From JANNXQ01 sp038238555 (GTDB taxonomy: Bacteria; Verrucomicrobiota; Verrucomicrobiia; Chthoniobacterales; Chthoniobacteraceae), in the NCBI GenBank assembly GCA_038238555.1, contig JBBRXP010000123.1, positions 1 to 17,196 of the forward strand: a stretch of DNA of 17,196 nucleotides, written 5' to 3'. The notes beneath the pieces were generated by a model. The model saw only the letters and a list, made by a program, of their open reading frames with translations, did not search any database and was not told the DNA's origin. The position numbers and the translations under genes are program-made. Shown in pieces: positions 1 to 7,873 of this stretch; position 1 is the first letter of the stretch; every line of letters begins with the position of its first letter.

Positions 1-285
1 AAGCCTTCGAAGTTTCTCTTCTTCCCCGAAGTCAACGCCATCGACGGCAAGAAACTCGCCGAGGCAAAGGAAGCCGGAGAGCGCACTCCGGAGCAGGCGG
101 CAATCGTGGCCGCGGATCGCACCGGCGATCGCAAGACGCTCAAGGCCGATTCCTTCATCCCGCTCACGATGGCCGTCATCTACCTGCTGATGATGCTTTA
201 TTTCAAAACCATCGGCGGCTACAAGCCTGTGCACATCGACCCTGAGCGCCTCGCCGGCGGCATCGCCGGGCCCATGGAAGCGTGA
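1..285 (+). CDS. C-terminal part of a polytopic membrane transporter (probably MFS), 5' end outside window
   Basis: An open frame enters from the left edge and ends at TGA 283-285, giving 94 residues. A charged, loop-like stretch (about residues 15-48, rich in Glu, Lys and Asp) is followed by one hydrophobic segment, FIPLTMAVIYLLMMLYF (about residues 53-69), and a short tail containing GGYKPVHID. The arrangement of a last transmembrane helix plus a GGYK-type tail recalls C-termini of long MFS-type permeases in Planctomycetes and Verrucomicrobia, but this is recognition from memory of a short fragment. Coding status is firm because the frame is open with sensible codon use. Family and substrate are uncertain. 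The gene converges on tatC, with only 61 nt between the stop codons. Confidence 0.6.
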   Translation, partial: KPSKFLFFPEVNAIDGKKLAEAKEAGERTPEQAAIVAADRTGDRKTLKADSFIPLTMAVIYLLMMLYFKTIGGYKPVHIDPERLAGGIAGPMEA

Positions 286-290
286 GGTAG

Positions 291-310
291 CTGCGACGCC
301 CTCGTCGCAG
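291..310. terminator. Short perfect hairpin between convergent genes
   Basis: CTGCGAC (291-297) and GTCGCAG (304-310) form a perfect 7-bp stem with a 6-nt loop. It lies 5 nt after the transporter stop and 36 nt after the tatC stop on the other strand. There is no T-run, so it is not a classic intrinsic terminator. It could end transcription in both directions or be a dispersed intergenic hairpin. Confidence 0.35.
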
Positions 311-346
311 GAAGTGCCCGCGCCGCCCTCGCCGCGCAGGCTCGTT

Positions 347-1156
347 TCAGTCCGCGTGATCTTCCTGCAACACCTCACGCCGCGCCCGCCGGCGCTCGAG
401 CAGCCACACGAGCCAGATGCACAATTCGTAGAGCAGGATCACCGGAAAGCTCAGGCAGAGAAAGGTGATCGGATCGGGCGTCGGCGCGATGAAGGCGGTG
501 AGAAAGAGCACGATGACGTAGGCATACATCCGCGTGCGGCTCAGCAGCGCGTAAGAGACCAGGCCCAGCGCGGCGAGCACCATCATCACCACGGGCACTT
601 CACACAGAATTCCAAAGGCCAGCGTGAGATGAGTGACGAAGGAAAAGTAATCGCCCAGCCGCCAGTGGCTGTCGGCGCCCATCTTCAGCGCGTAGTCGTG
701 AAAGAAGCGCAGCGTCTGCGGCAGGATCGCGAAATAGCACAGCACCACGCCGCCCACGAAAAGCAGGAAGGCCACGCCGATGCCGGGGATGATGACTTTC
801 TTTTCCCGCTTTGTGAGCGCGGGCAGGATGAATTCCGCGAGGAAATAGAGCAGCACCGGAAAGGTGAGCACCATGCCCGCGAAGAACGCCATGGTCAGTG
901 AAACCATGAAGGGCTCCGTGGGGCTGAGCACTTGCAGATGCGCCGCCGCATCGGGGTCCACGCGCACCAGCGGCGCCTTCATCACATTCTTGAGCCGATC
1001 GACGAAATAGAACGACGCGATCATGCCCACCACGAGGGTGCCGATGATCTTGATGAGCGTCCATCGGAGATCCTCCATGTGCTCGAGAAAGGGCTTCACG
1101 AGTTCCCCGTCGTGCTGCTTCTCGCGGAATTTTAGAAATCTTTTGAGCCAGTTCAT
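347..1156 (-). CDS. tatC: Sec-independent protein translocase subunit TatC
   Basis: This is the polytopic core of the twin-arginine translocase, which receives folded precursors with RR signal peptides at the inner membrane. The protein has 269 residues, close to the usual 240-270. Family marks are FLEHMEDL (residues 23-30), the cytoplasmic N-terminal motif that helps bind the signal peptide, SPTEPF (78-83) at the first periplasmic loop, and six hydrophobic segments. The Arg-rich C-terminal tail is typical. I chose ATG at 1156. The frame stays open to 1240, but that extension translates the heptamer repeat (GIWNLEF) and looks unlike any TatC N-terminus. No Shine-Dalgarno sequence is evident. 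No tatA or tatB lies in the window. The gene follows rlmH on the same strand, separated by 191 nt that hold an inverted repeat and a heptamer block. Confidence 0.95.
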   Translation of the reverse strand: MNWLKRFLKFREKQHDGELVKPFLEHMEDLRWTLIKIIGTLVVGMIASFYFVDRLKNVMKAPLVRVDPDAAAHLQVLSPTEPFMVSLTMAFFAGMVLTFPVLLYFLAEFILPALTKREKKVIIPGIGVAFLLFVGGVVLCYFAILPQTLRFFHDYALKMGADSHWRLGDYFSFVTHLTLAFGILCEVPVVMMVLAALGLVSYALLSRTRMYAYVIVLFLTAFIAPTPDPITFLCLSFPVILLYELCIWLVWLLERRRARREVLQEDHAD

Positions 1157-1211
1157 GAAGTAAAAATCGGTGCGGAGCCGCCGGCTGTAGCACAGGCGAA
1201 GGAGGCGCGGA

Positions 1212-1246
1212 AATTCCAAATTCCAAATTCCAAGTTCCAAACAAAT
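1212..1246. repeat. Four tandem AATTCCA-type heptamers upstream of tatC
   Basis: Three AATTCCA units (1212-1232) and one AGTTCCA unit (1233-1239) are followed by AACAAAT (1240-1246). The whole 35-nt stretch matches 13451-13485 at 33 of 35 positions, so the two are copies of one dispersed element. It lies 56 nt upstream of the tatC start. Confidence 0.85.
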
Positions 1247-1250
1247 GAGA

Positions 1251-1342
1251 GTCCACGGAAAACACGGAAGAGAAGGCGCTTGAAAGCAAGCAACTCTTCA
1301 TCCTGTCGGGGAGGGCCTTCTTCTTCCGTGTATTCCGTGGAC
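1251..1342. repeat. Large imperfect inverted repeat between rlmH and tatC
   Basis: The left arm 1251-1277 (starting GTCCACGGAA) and right arm 1315-1342 (ending TTCCGTGGAC) are reverse complements with one mismatch and one single-base indel, giving about 26 pairs around a 37-nt loop. The structure begins 6 nt after the rlmH stop codon. It could fold in the mRNA as a 3' stabilising or terminating hairpin, or be a REP/MITE-like intergenic element. No transposase is nearby. Confidence 0.7.
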
Positions 1343-1347
1343 CACCT

Positions 1348-1788
1348 TCACTCCCGATGATACGGCAGCCCCGCCTTGATGCTGAAGGCGCGGTAGAGCT
1401 GCTCGAGCGCGACCACCAGCGCGAGCTCGTGCTGGAGCGTCAAGCGGCTCAGCGACCACATCCATCCGGCGGCCTCGCGCATTTCGTCGGCGTGGCCGTC
1501 GGCGCCTCCTACGAGGAGCGCCACGTCGCGCTTCGAGCTCATTTCCCAGTGCGCGATTTTCTTTGCCATCTCGCGGCTGGCGAGGTGCTCGCCGCGTTCA
1601 TCGAGCACGACGCGAAACATCGCCTTGGTGCGCTCGAGGAGATGCATCGACTCGATGGGCGGCGACGAGCCCTTGATGAATTCGATCCGCACCAGCACGA
1701 AGGGCCGCAGCCGCGCCGCGTATTCCTCCACGCCGAGCCGCGCGAAATCGAGCTTGGGCTTGCCGACCGCGAAAATGTGCCAGCGCAT
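1348..1788 (-). CDS. rlmH: 23S rRNA (pseudouridine1915-N3)-methyltransferase RlmH
   Basis: RlmH methylates N3 of pseudouridine 1915 in helix 69 of 23S rRNA using S-adenosylmethionine. It is a small SPOUT (knotted) methyltransferase acting as a homodimer on the 70S ribosome. The 146-residue length is close to the usual 155. Visible SPOUT marks are LLVGGADGH (about 91-99, the SAM-binding loop), LTLQHELA (116-123) and the C-terminal EQLYRAFSIKAGLPYHRE (129-146), which includes the YHRE end typical of RlmH. The N-terminal MRWHIFAVGKPK also fits the family. ATG at 1788 is preceded on the coding strand by a C-rich run and the ACTCAAC heptamer block, with no evident Shine-Dalgarno. It lies 79 nt downstream of the RND pump gene on the same strand and could be co-transcribed with it, though the functions are unrelated. 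Confidence 0.96.
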   Translation of the reverse strand: MRWHIFAVGKPKLDFARLGVEEYAARLRPFVLVRIEFIKGSSPPIESMHLLERTKAMFRVVLDERGEHLASREMAKKIAHWEMSSKRDVALLVGGADGHADEMREAAGWMWSLSRLTLQHELALVVALEQLYRAFSIKAGLPYHRE

Positions 1789-1800
1789 GGAGGGGGAAAA

Positions 1801-1828
1801 GTTGAGTGTTGAGAGTTGAGTGTTGAGT
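1801..1828. repeat. Four tandem GTTGAGT heptamers upstream of rlmH
   Basis: Units 1, 3 and 4 are GTTGAGT and unit 2 is GTTGAGA, ending 1828. Read on the rlmH coding strand the units are ACTCAAC, ACTCAAC, TCTCAAC, ACTCAAC. That order matches the block at 10156-10183 upstream of mqnC at 27 of 28 positions. The block ends 12 nt before the rlmH ATG, where a ribosome-binding region would normally lie. Confidence 0.88.
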
Positions 1829-1867
1829 GATGGGGATGCCGCGACGCGGGCGCGCCGCTCCGGCTAC

Positions 1868-4800
1868 TCATCTTTCGAGTTCGCCGGTCACCAACCTTTC
1901 TTTTCGCAGCGCGAGCTGCGGTGGTTGCTCCGCTGCGGGCGCCGGAGCCGGCGCATTCCGGGCCGCCGCGCGCCGCTCGCCGAAGCCTCGGATGACCACG
2001 TAAAATGCCGGCGTGAGCAACAGCCCGAAGCCGGTGACGCCGAGCATCCCCCAGAAGACCGCGGTGCCGAGTGCACGCCGCATTTCCGCGCCGGCGCCGG
2101 TGGCGAGCGCGAGCGGGACGACGCCGAGGATGAAGGCCAGCGAAGTCATGAGGATCGGCCGCAACCGAAGGCGCGCGGCTTCCACGGCGGCTTCGGTCGC
2201 GCTCTTGCCAGCGTCCTGGAGTTGTCGGGCGAATTCCACGATGAGGATCGCATTCTTGCTCGCCAAACCGACGAGCACGACGAGGCCGACTTGCGTGAAA
2301 ATGTTGTTGTCCTGTCCTGCAAAATAAACGCCGGTGAGCGCGCTGAGCAGACACATCGGCACGATCAAAATCACCGCCAGCGGCAGGCCCCAGCTTTCAT
2401 ACTGCGCGGCGAGCACGAGGAAGACGAAAAGCACGCAGAGCGGGAAGACATAGACGATGGAATTGCCGGCGAGGATTTGCTGGAAGGTGAGGTCGGTCCA
2501 CTCGAACGAGAACCCGCTCGGGAGTTGCTCGCGCGCGACGCGTTCGAGCGCTGCGATCATCTGGCCGGAGCTCGTGCCGGGAAGCGTGTTGCCGGTCACG
2601 TCGGCGCTCGTGAACATGTTGTAGCGCTGCACGCGATCCGCGCCGCCGATGCGGCTCACTTGCACGAGCGAACCGAGCGGCACCATGTGGCCTTCGCGGT
2701 TGCGCGTCTGCAGGCGCGACACATCCTCGGGCGCGTTGCGAAACTCCGGCTCGGCCATCGCGAAGACCTGGTAGGTGCGGCCGAAGAGGTTGAAGTCATT
2801 GACATACACGCTGCCGAGCGAGACCTGCAGCGTCTCGTTGATGTCGGCCAGCGAGACGCCGAGGTTCTTCGCCGCGGCGCGATCGATATCCACGAAATAC
2901 TGCGGCGTATTCGGCCGGAAGCCGCTGAGCAGCGAGGTGAAGCCGGGCTCTTTTCCAAGCGCATCAGTAAGCCGGCGTGTGGCCGCATCGAGCGCGGCGA
3001 GGCCGGCGCCATCGAGATCCTGCACCTGAATCTTGAACCCGCCGGAGTTGCCGAGTCCGCGCAGAGGCGGCGGCGGCAGCACGAAGATGCGGCCTTCCTG
3101 GATCACGGAAAATTTTTGCCGCAGCGTGTTCATGAGCGCGCCGGCGCTCAGCGAGGGATCGCGGCGTTTGTCGAAGGCGGCGGGAAGGATGAAGGCCGCG
3201 CCGACGTTGGATTGATTGGCCTGCAGCACCGACGAGTAGCCGCTGATGGCGAAGGTGTGCGCGATGCCGGGTTGAGCGCGGGCGATTTCGTCGATGCGCC
3301 GCACCACGGCATCGGTGCGCTGGAAGGAAGCGCCGTCTGGCAATTGCACGACGACGAGGAAGTAGCCCATGTCCTGCACCGGAATGAATCCGACGGGCAC
3401 GCGCGTGAAGGTGAAGACGGTGAGCGCGATGAGCGCGAGGTAAGCCAGCACCGCGAGCACCGTGTGCCGCACCATGCCGCGCACGATGCGCGAGTAAAAG
3501 TGGGCGAGCGATTCGAAGCCCGCGTTGAATTTTTCGAAGAACCAATGGACGGGGCGCAGCAGTCCGCGATGAGTCTCTTGGACTCCATGCTGCCGCAGCA
3601 ACAGCGCCGCGAGCGCCGGTGAAAGCGTGAGCGCGTTGAAGGCCGAGATCACGGTGGCCGTGGCGATGGTGAGCGCAAACTGCCGGTAAAAAGCGCCCGT
3701 GATTCCGCCGAGAAACGCCACCGGCACAAACACCGCGCAGAGCACGAGTGCGATGGCCACCAGCGCGCCGGAGACTTCGCCCATCGCCTTGAGCGTGGCG
3801 TCGCGCCGTGAGAGGCCGCTCGACAGATAGCGCTCCACGTTTTCCACCACCACGATGGCGTCATCGACCACGATGCCGATCGCGAGCACGAGGCCGAAGA
3901 GCGAGAGATTATTGAGCGAGGAGCCGAGCAGCTTCATCACGGCAAAAGTGCCGATCAGCGACACGGGCACGGCGATGAGCGGGATGACCGACGCGCGCCA
4001 CGTCTGCAAAAATAAAATGACCACGAGCACCACCAGCCCGATGGCCTCGAGCAGCGTGTGCAGCACCGACTGGAAGGACTGCCGCACGAAGCGCGTCGGG
4101 TCGTAGTTGATGCCGTAAGACACGCCGGCCGGGAAGCGTTGCGCGATCTGCTTCATCTCGGCGTACACGGCGTCCGCGGTGTCGAGTGCGTTGGTGCCGG
4201 GGAGCTGAAAGATGCGGAGCGAGATCGCGTTCTGCCCGTCCATGTAACTCTTCACCGCGTAATCGCGCGCGCCGAGTTCCACGCGGGCCACGTCGCGCAC
4301 GCGGATGACGTCGCCGTTCGCGCCGGTGCGCAGCACGATGTCGCCGAATTGCTCCGCCGTCGTGAGCCGGCCTTGCGCGCTCAGCGTGAATTGAAACTGC
4401 GAACCCGCCGGCGCCGGCTCCTGCCCGAGGCCGCCCGCGGCGACCTGCACATTCTGCTCGCGGATGGAGCGCACCACGTCGCCGGGTGTGAGCTCGCGCG
4501 CAGCGAGTTTGTTTGGATCGATCCAGACGCGCATCGTGAAATCCTGGCCGCCAAGCGTGTTGGCATCGGCCACGCCGGGCAGGCGCGCGATCCGATTCTG
4601 CACCTGGAGCGAGACGTAATTGGCGAGATAAAACGTGTCGCGCGAACCGTCGGGCGAGAAGAATTGCACGGCCATCGTGAGGTCGGGCGATTGCTTTTTC
4701 GCCGTCACGCCGAGACGGCGCACATCCTCGGGAAGCCGCGCCAGTGCAGCGTTGACTCGGTTCTGCACCTGCACCTGCGCGTCGTCGAGATGGGTGCCGA

Positions 4801-5092
4801 GCTTAAAGGTGACGGTGAGCTGCATGCGCCCGTCGCTCGTTCCCGACGAGGACATGTAGAGCATGTTCTCGACGCCGTTGATCTCCTGCTCGAGCGGCGC
4901 GGCGAGCGTGTCGGCGATGGTCTGCGCGTTGGCGCCGGGATACGTCGCGGAGACGATGACCGTGGGCGGCACCACCTCCGGATACTGCGAGACGGGCAGT
5001 TGAAAAAAAGCGAGCACGCCCATGAGCGTGATGACGATGGACAGCACAGCGGCGAAGACCGGCCGATCGACAAAGAAGCGCGGGAGATTCAC
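1868..5092 (-). CDS. RND multidrug efflux pump, AcrB/MexB-like (HAE1 family) inner-membrane subunit
   Basis: This is a proton-driven trimeric pump that exports hydrophobic or amphipathic compounds from the inner membrane and periplasm through an adaptor and an outer-membrane channel. The protein has 1074 residues (AcrB has 1049). It begins with the typical NLPRFFVDRPVFAAVLSIVI and has two repeats, each with one helix, a large periplasmic domain and further helices. The proton-relay Asp pair is present in IGIVVDDAIVVVENVER (D410, D411), as is the partner Lys in GLASKNAILIVEFA (K946), so it looks functional. The C-terminal tail is Ala/Pro-rich and cytoplasmic. The start is GTG at 5092, with no clear Shine-Dalgarno. 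The adaptor gene lies upstream on the same strand but 607 nt away, with a DUF433/DUF5615 pair on the other strand between them. No TolC-like gene is present. The substrate cannot be predicted. Confidence 0.95.
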   Translation of the reverse strand: MNLPRFFVDRPVFAAVLSIVITLMGVLAFFQLPVSQYPEVVPPTVIVSATYPGANAQTIADTLAAPLEQEINGVENMLYMSSSGTSDGRMQLTVTFKLGTHLDDAQVQVQNRVNAALARLPEDVRRLGVTAKKQSPDLTMAVQFFSPDGSRDTFYLANYVSLQVQNRIARLPGVADANTLGGQDFTMRVWIDPNKLAARELTPGDVVRSIREQNVQVAAGGLGQEPAPAGSQFQFTLSAQGRLTTAEQFGDIVLRTGANGDVIRVRDVARVELGARDYAVKSYMDGQNAISLRIFQLPGTNALDTADAVYAEMKQIAQRFPAGVSYGINYDPTRFVRQSFQSVLHTLLEAIGLVVLVVILFLQTWRASVIPLIAVPVSLIGTFAVMKLLGSSLNNLSLFGLVLAIGIVVDDAIVVVENVERYLSSGLSRRDATLKAMGEVSGALVAIALVLCAVFVPVAFLGGITGAFYRQFALTIATATVISAFNALTLSPALAALLLRQHGVQETHRGLLRPVHWFFEKFNAGFESLAHFYSRIVRGMVRHTVLAVLAYLALIALTVFTFTRVPVGFIPVQDMGYFLVVVQLPDGASFQRTDAVVRRIDEIARAQPGIAHTFAISGYSSVLQANQSNVGAAFILPAAFDKRRDPSLSAGALMNTLRQKFSVIQEGRIFVLPPPPLRGLGNSGGFKIQVQDLDGAGLAALDAATRRLTDALGKEPGFTSLLSGFRPNTPQYFVDIDRAAAKNLGVSLADINETLQVSLGSVYVNDFNLFGRTYQVFAMAEPEFRNAPEDVSRLQTRNREGHMVPLGSLVQVSRIGGADRVQRYNMFTSADVTGNTLPGTSSGQMIAALERVAREQLPSGFSFEWTDLTFQQILAGNSIVYVFPLCVLFVFLVLAAQYESWGLPLAVILIVPMCLLSALTGVYFAGQDNNIFTQVGLVVLVGLASKNAILIVEFARQLQDAGKSATEAAVEAARLRLRPILMTSLAFILGVVPLALATGAGAEMRRALGTAVFWGMLGVTGFGLLLTPAFYVVIRGFGERRAAARNAPAPAPAAEQPPQLALRKERLVTGELER

Positions 5093-5148
5093 GGAGCCGC
5101 GCGGAAAAGAGCGTCGCGCCCGCTCGTGAAACGTGGCATTACTCCGTC

Positions 5149-5376
5149 ATGCCAGCGTCGCAGTTGCCGATTGAAGTCGATCCCGAGATCATGAGCGGCA
5201 CACCCGTCATTCGCGGCACCCGGGTGCCGGTCGAGACGCTGTTCAATTACATGATCGACGGCATGAACCTCGAAGAATTTCTCGACTGCTTTCCCACGGT
5301 TCGCCGCGAAGACGCGATTGCGATTCTGGATCATGCGCGGTGCCAAACTGTGAGTGAAGCGGCCGCTGCCGCGTGA
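5149..5376 (+). CDS. DUF433-domain antitoxin-like protein
   Basis: This is a 75-residue protein with the DUF433 signature: IEVDPEIMSGTPVIRGTRVPVE (about residues 8-29, here shown across two conserved blocks, DPEIMSGTPVIRGTRVP being the core), then NLEEFLDCFPTVRREDAIAILDHA. In this family the region forms a small helix-turn-helix-like unit. DUF433 proteins are commonly encoded directly before DUF5615 PIN-like proteins and are taken to be antitoxins that bind the partner and autoregulate. The same order is seen here: its TGA overlaps the GTG start of the downstream gene (GTGA, 5373-5376), implying translational coupling. The Ala-rich C-terminal tail is probably the partner-contact region. It lies on the + strand between two - strand efflux genes, 56 nt from the divergent RND start. 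It appears intact although its partner is broken. Confidence 0.85.
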   Translation: MPASQLPIEVDPEIMSGTPVIRGTRVPVETLFNYMIDGMNLEEFLDCFPTVRREDAIAILDHARCQTVSEAAAAA

Positions 5377-5687
5377 AGGTATTCTTCGACGAATGCGTCC
5401 CGCGCCCACTGCGGGGTCTGGTGCGCGGGCACGAAGTCAAAACTGCGCAGGAGATGGGCTGAGGGCGCGTGAAGAACGGTGAGTTGCTCGCGCTGGCTGA
5501 ACCGCACTTCGAGGTTTTCATCACGAGCGACAAAAACCTGCGCTGCCAGCAGAACCTCACGGGCAGACGTCTCGCGATCCTCATCCTCCCGACTAACACG
5601 TGGAGCATTGTGCGCCGGAACGCCGCTGCAATCGCCGCCGCCATTGCGACGATGCAAAGCGGCGAATTTCGGGAGCTGGTATTTTAG
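5373..5687 (+). pseudogene. DUF5615 PIN-like toxin gene with an in-frame TGA
   Basis: Reading from GTG 5373, the frame gives VKVFFDECVPRPLRGLVRGH, then EVKTAQEMG, then TGA at 5460-5462. It continues in the same frame with GRVKNGELLALAEPHFEV, FITSDKNLRCQQNL and GRRLAILIL, and ends at TAG 5685-5687. DUF5615 proteins normally have a Trp at the interrupted spot (a GW..LKNGELL pattern), so a TGG-to-TGA change explains the stop. Without it the protein would be about 104 residues, close to family size, and the PIN-like acidic residues of FFDE and ITSD are still encoded. tatC and the DUF433 gene use TGA as stop, so TGA is not read as Trp here. A 72-residue product could start at GTG 5469 but would lack the first acidic motif. 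It converges on the adaptor gene, with 12 nt between the stops. Confidence 0.82.
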
Positions 5688-5699
5688 TTCGCTCACAAC

Positions 5700-6854
5700 T
5701 CACTGCGTTTTCGCGGCACTGACTTCGGGGACATTCATCTCCGTTTCCTCCGCCATTACCGCAGTGCCCGGGCGCACGGCCATGAGGCCGTTGATGACCA
5801 CGCGGTCGTCGGACTTCAAGCCTTCGCGCACCACGCGCAGGCCGTCTTCGAGCAGGCCGACTTCCACGGTGCGCTGCGCGACTTTTCCATCCGCACCGAC
5901 GACATAGACAAAGGGCCGGCCTTGATCGCTGCCGACCGCGGTGTCGCGGATGAGCATCGCGTCGTATTCGCCGCTGCCGGGGATGCGCACGCGCGCAAAA
6001 AATCCGGGCGCCATCAACCGGTCCGCGTTGTCGAAAACGCCGCGCGCGCGGATCGAGCCTGTCGTCGCGCTGATTTCGTTGTCCACGAAGTCGATCTTCC
6101 CTTCGTGCGGAAAACCCTGCTGGTTGGCGAGGCCCATCTGCGCGGGGATGGGATGGTAAAGGGCGCTCTCGCGTTTGCCGGTGCGGGCGAGTTCGCGGTA
6201 CTTGAGGGCCGAGCGTTCATCGACATCGAAGTAGCAGTAGATGGGATCGAGCGCGACGAGCGTGGTGAGCACGGTCGCGCCGTTTGGGCCGCCGGTGATG
6301 AGGTTGCCTTCGGTCACGAGCTTGCGCCCCACGCGGCCGGCGATGGGCGCGGTGACTCGCGTAAATTCCACTTCCAATTTCGCCGCGTCCACCGACGCCT
6401 GCGCCCCTGCCAGCATGGCTTCGGCGCCGGTGCGCGTCTTGGCTTTCACGTCGGCTTCTTCGGCGGAGATCGCCTTGGTCTGCACGAGCTTCACCGCGCG
6501 CTCGGCTTCGGTGGTCGCAAGTTCCAGCGCCGCTCGAGCACGCGCCAGTTCCGCATTTGCCCGAGCCAACTCCGCGTCGTAACGGCGCGGATCGACGATG
6601 AAAAGCAGATCGCCCTCCTTCACGTCGGTGCCTTCCTGAAAGTGAGTGCTCTGCAAATAGCCGCTCACTCGCGCGCGCACTTCCACCGACGCAATCGCGC
6701 CGAGGCGGCCGGTGAATTCATCCCACTCCGTGAGCCGCTTGGCGACAGGTCTGGCCACGGTGACCGCGGGCGGCGGCGCCTGCGCGGGGCCGGGCGGCTT
6801 GCGACAAGCGGAAAAAAACGCGCAGCTCATGGCGAGGAAAAGCAGCGTCTTCAT
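5700..6854 (-). CDS. RND efflux periplasmic adaptor (membrane fusion protein, AcrA-like)
   Basis: This adaptor links an RND pump to an outer-membrane channel. The protein has 384 residues (AcrA 397). It starts MKTLLFLAMSCAFFSAC. The hydrophobic leader ends in an approximate lipobox (FSAC, Cys17), so a lipid anchor is likely. Order of parts: Pro-rich linker (about 18-30), VTVARPVAKRLTEW beta-barrel start, lipoyl half-motif GYLQSTHFQEGTDVKEGDLL, an Ala/Glu-rich alpha-hairpin (about 90-150), the second lipoyl half TRVTAPIAGRVGRK, then beta-barrel and membrane-proximal domains ending with VVREGLKSDDRVVINGL. ATG 6854 overlaps the upstream protease stop (ATGA), so this start is well supported and translation is probably coupled. 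Its partner is presumably the RND pump at 1868-5092. Confidence 0.94.
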   Translation of the reverse strand: MKTLLFLAMSCAFFSACRKPPGPAQAPPPAVTVARPVAKRLTEWDEFTGRLGAIASVEVRARVSGYLQSTHFQEGTDVKEGDLLFIVDPRRYDAELARANAELARARAALELATTEAERAVKLVQTKAISAEEADVKAKTRTGAEAMLAGAQASVDAAKLEVEFTRVTAPIAGRVGRKLVTEGNLITGGPNGATVLTTLVALDPIYCYFDVDERSALKYRELARTGKRESALYHPIPAQMGLANQQGFPHEGKIDFVDNEISATTGSIRARGVFDNADRLMAPGFFARVRIPGSGEYDAMLIRDTAVGSDQGRPFVYVVGADGKVAQRTVEVGLLEDGLRVVREGLKSDDRVVINGLMAVRPGTAVMAEETEMNVPEVSAAKTQ

Positions 6855-7873
6855 TGAGGTTGAGAGGCAGGCTGTGCGAGCGCCAGCGCGGAGAGCGTGG
6901 CGACGAGAAAGATGTAATCCACCAGCGTGCGCTGGTCGCCTTGCGCGGGCGCATCTCTGCCGATCGCGCGCACCGCGGCCACGATCGCGAGAAGGATGAG
7001 CAAGCCTTCGTGCGTAACGAGAAAGGCAACGACCAGCGATGCGCACGCCATCCAGCGTTGCAGCCGCGAGAGGGCGCGGAAGGCGCGCGAGCCGTCGAGC
7101 TGCCACACCGGCATGAGATTGAAAAGATTGATCCACGCGCCGACGCCCGCGATCGCCAGCCACATCGCCGAACCCGTCGCCACGCCCGCGATCCAGCATA
7201 CAAGCGCCGCGCCGAGCCCCCAGAGCGGTCCGGCAAGACCGACGCGCGCGTCTTCGATGGAGCTCTGAGGATTTGCGCGCAGCCGAATGAGCGCGCCAAA
7301 ACCGGGGATGAACATCGGCGCCGTCGCCGGGATGCCGTAGCGCCGGAGCCGTTCGACGTGCCCCATCTCGTGCACGTAGATCGAGCCGACGAGCCCCGCT
7401 GCGAACTTCCAACCCCAGAGCGCCCAATAGACACCGAAGGAGGCGAGCATCGTCAGCACCGTCCCGCCTTTGCTCAGACCGAGGAGGAGGAACTTCACTT
7501 TTGTCAGGAGAAAGAAAATCGCGAACTTGAACTTCGCCAGCAGCGCGAGAACCGCGACGGCCGCGCCGGCGAGTCCCGTGCGGCGTCCGGTTTGAGAAGG
7601 CGCGGCCTTTACCGGCGCACGCTCGCCATCCACCTCGCGGCGCAGCTCATCGATCTTTCCCACGATGAGCCGATGCTGCCGCGACTCGGGCGGAAGAAGG
7701 GCGAGCGCATCGCGCCAGGAAGCGAGCGCCTCGCTGGGCGTGGGCGCGGCGGCGGCCGTGGCGGCGAGACGATTGAGTTCGTCCGCATGAGTGAGCGCGC
7801 CGCACGCTGGGCAGGCGAGCAGACCGGCCGCGACTTCCGCGCCGCACTGCCGGCAACGAGCGGCGTCACGCAC
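6851..7873 (-). CDS. Site-2-type (M50 family) intramembrane metalloprotease with N-terminal zinc ribbon
   Basis: From GTG 7873 the protein has 340 residues. The N-terminus has a zinc ribbon, C7-x2-C10 and C21-x2-C24, followed by a helical, charged linker. The membrane part has several hydrophobic segments carrying the M50 catalytic motif HEMGH (about 168-172) and the second motif NLMPVWQLDG (about 252-261), whose Asp is the third zinc ligand. Both are intact, so it is probably an active protease that cuts substrates within or near the membrane. Substrates are unknown. An open frame extends 46 codons further upstream, but those codons overlap the preceding gene in another frame and look like a shadow. 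GTG 7873 gives an 8-nt overlap (GTGCGTGA) with the upstream stop. The 3' end overlaps the adaptor ATG by 4 nt. It sits between a zinc-ribbon membrane protein and an efflux adaptor, an unusual setting for this family. Confidence 0.85.
   Translation of the reverse strand: MRDAARCRQCGAEVAAGLLACPACGALTHADELNRLAATAAAAPTPSEALASWRDALALLPPESRQHRLIVGKIDELRREVDGERAPVKAAPSQTGRRTGLAGAAVAVLALLAKFKFAIFFLLTKVKFLLLGLSKGGTVLTMLASFGVYWALWGWKFAAGLVGSIYVHEMGHVERLRRYGIPATAPMFIPGFGALIRLRANPQSSIEDARVGLAGPLWGLGAALVCWIAGVATGSAMWLAIAGVGAWINLFNLMPVWQLDGSRAFRALSRLQRWMACASLVVAFLVTHEGLLILLAIVAAVRAIGRDAPAQGDQRTLVDYIFLVATLSALALAQPASQPQ

Noticed and set aside
291..310. Hairpin as a confirmed intrinsic terminator
   Set aside because: The stem is perfect but no T-run follows on either strand, so it is listed only as a candidate.
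1212..1246. Heptamer arrays as a CRISPR array
   Set aside because: Units are 7 nt, directly abutting and without spacers, and there are no cas genes.
1820..3622. Long + strand open frame (600 codons) antisense to the RND pump gene
   Set aside because: It is rich in Arg, Glu, His and Ala with no recognisable domain. It is the high-GC shadow of the well-supported pump gene on the other strand, as is the frame at 4058-5194.
5460..5462. TGA recoded as Trp or selenocysteine
   Set aside because: TGA ends tatC, the DUF433 gene, the adaptor, the protease and mqnC in the same window, and no SECIS-like structure is apparent. A nonsense mutation is simpler.
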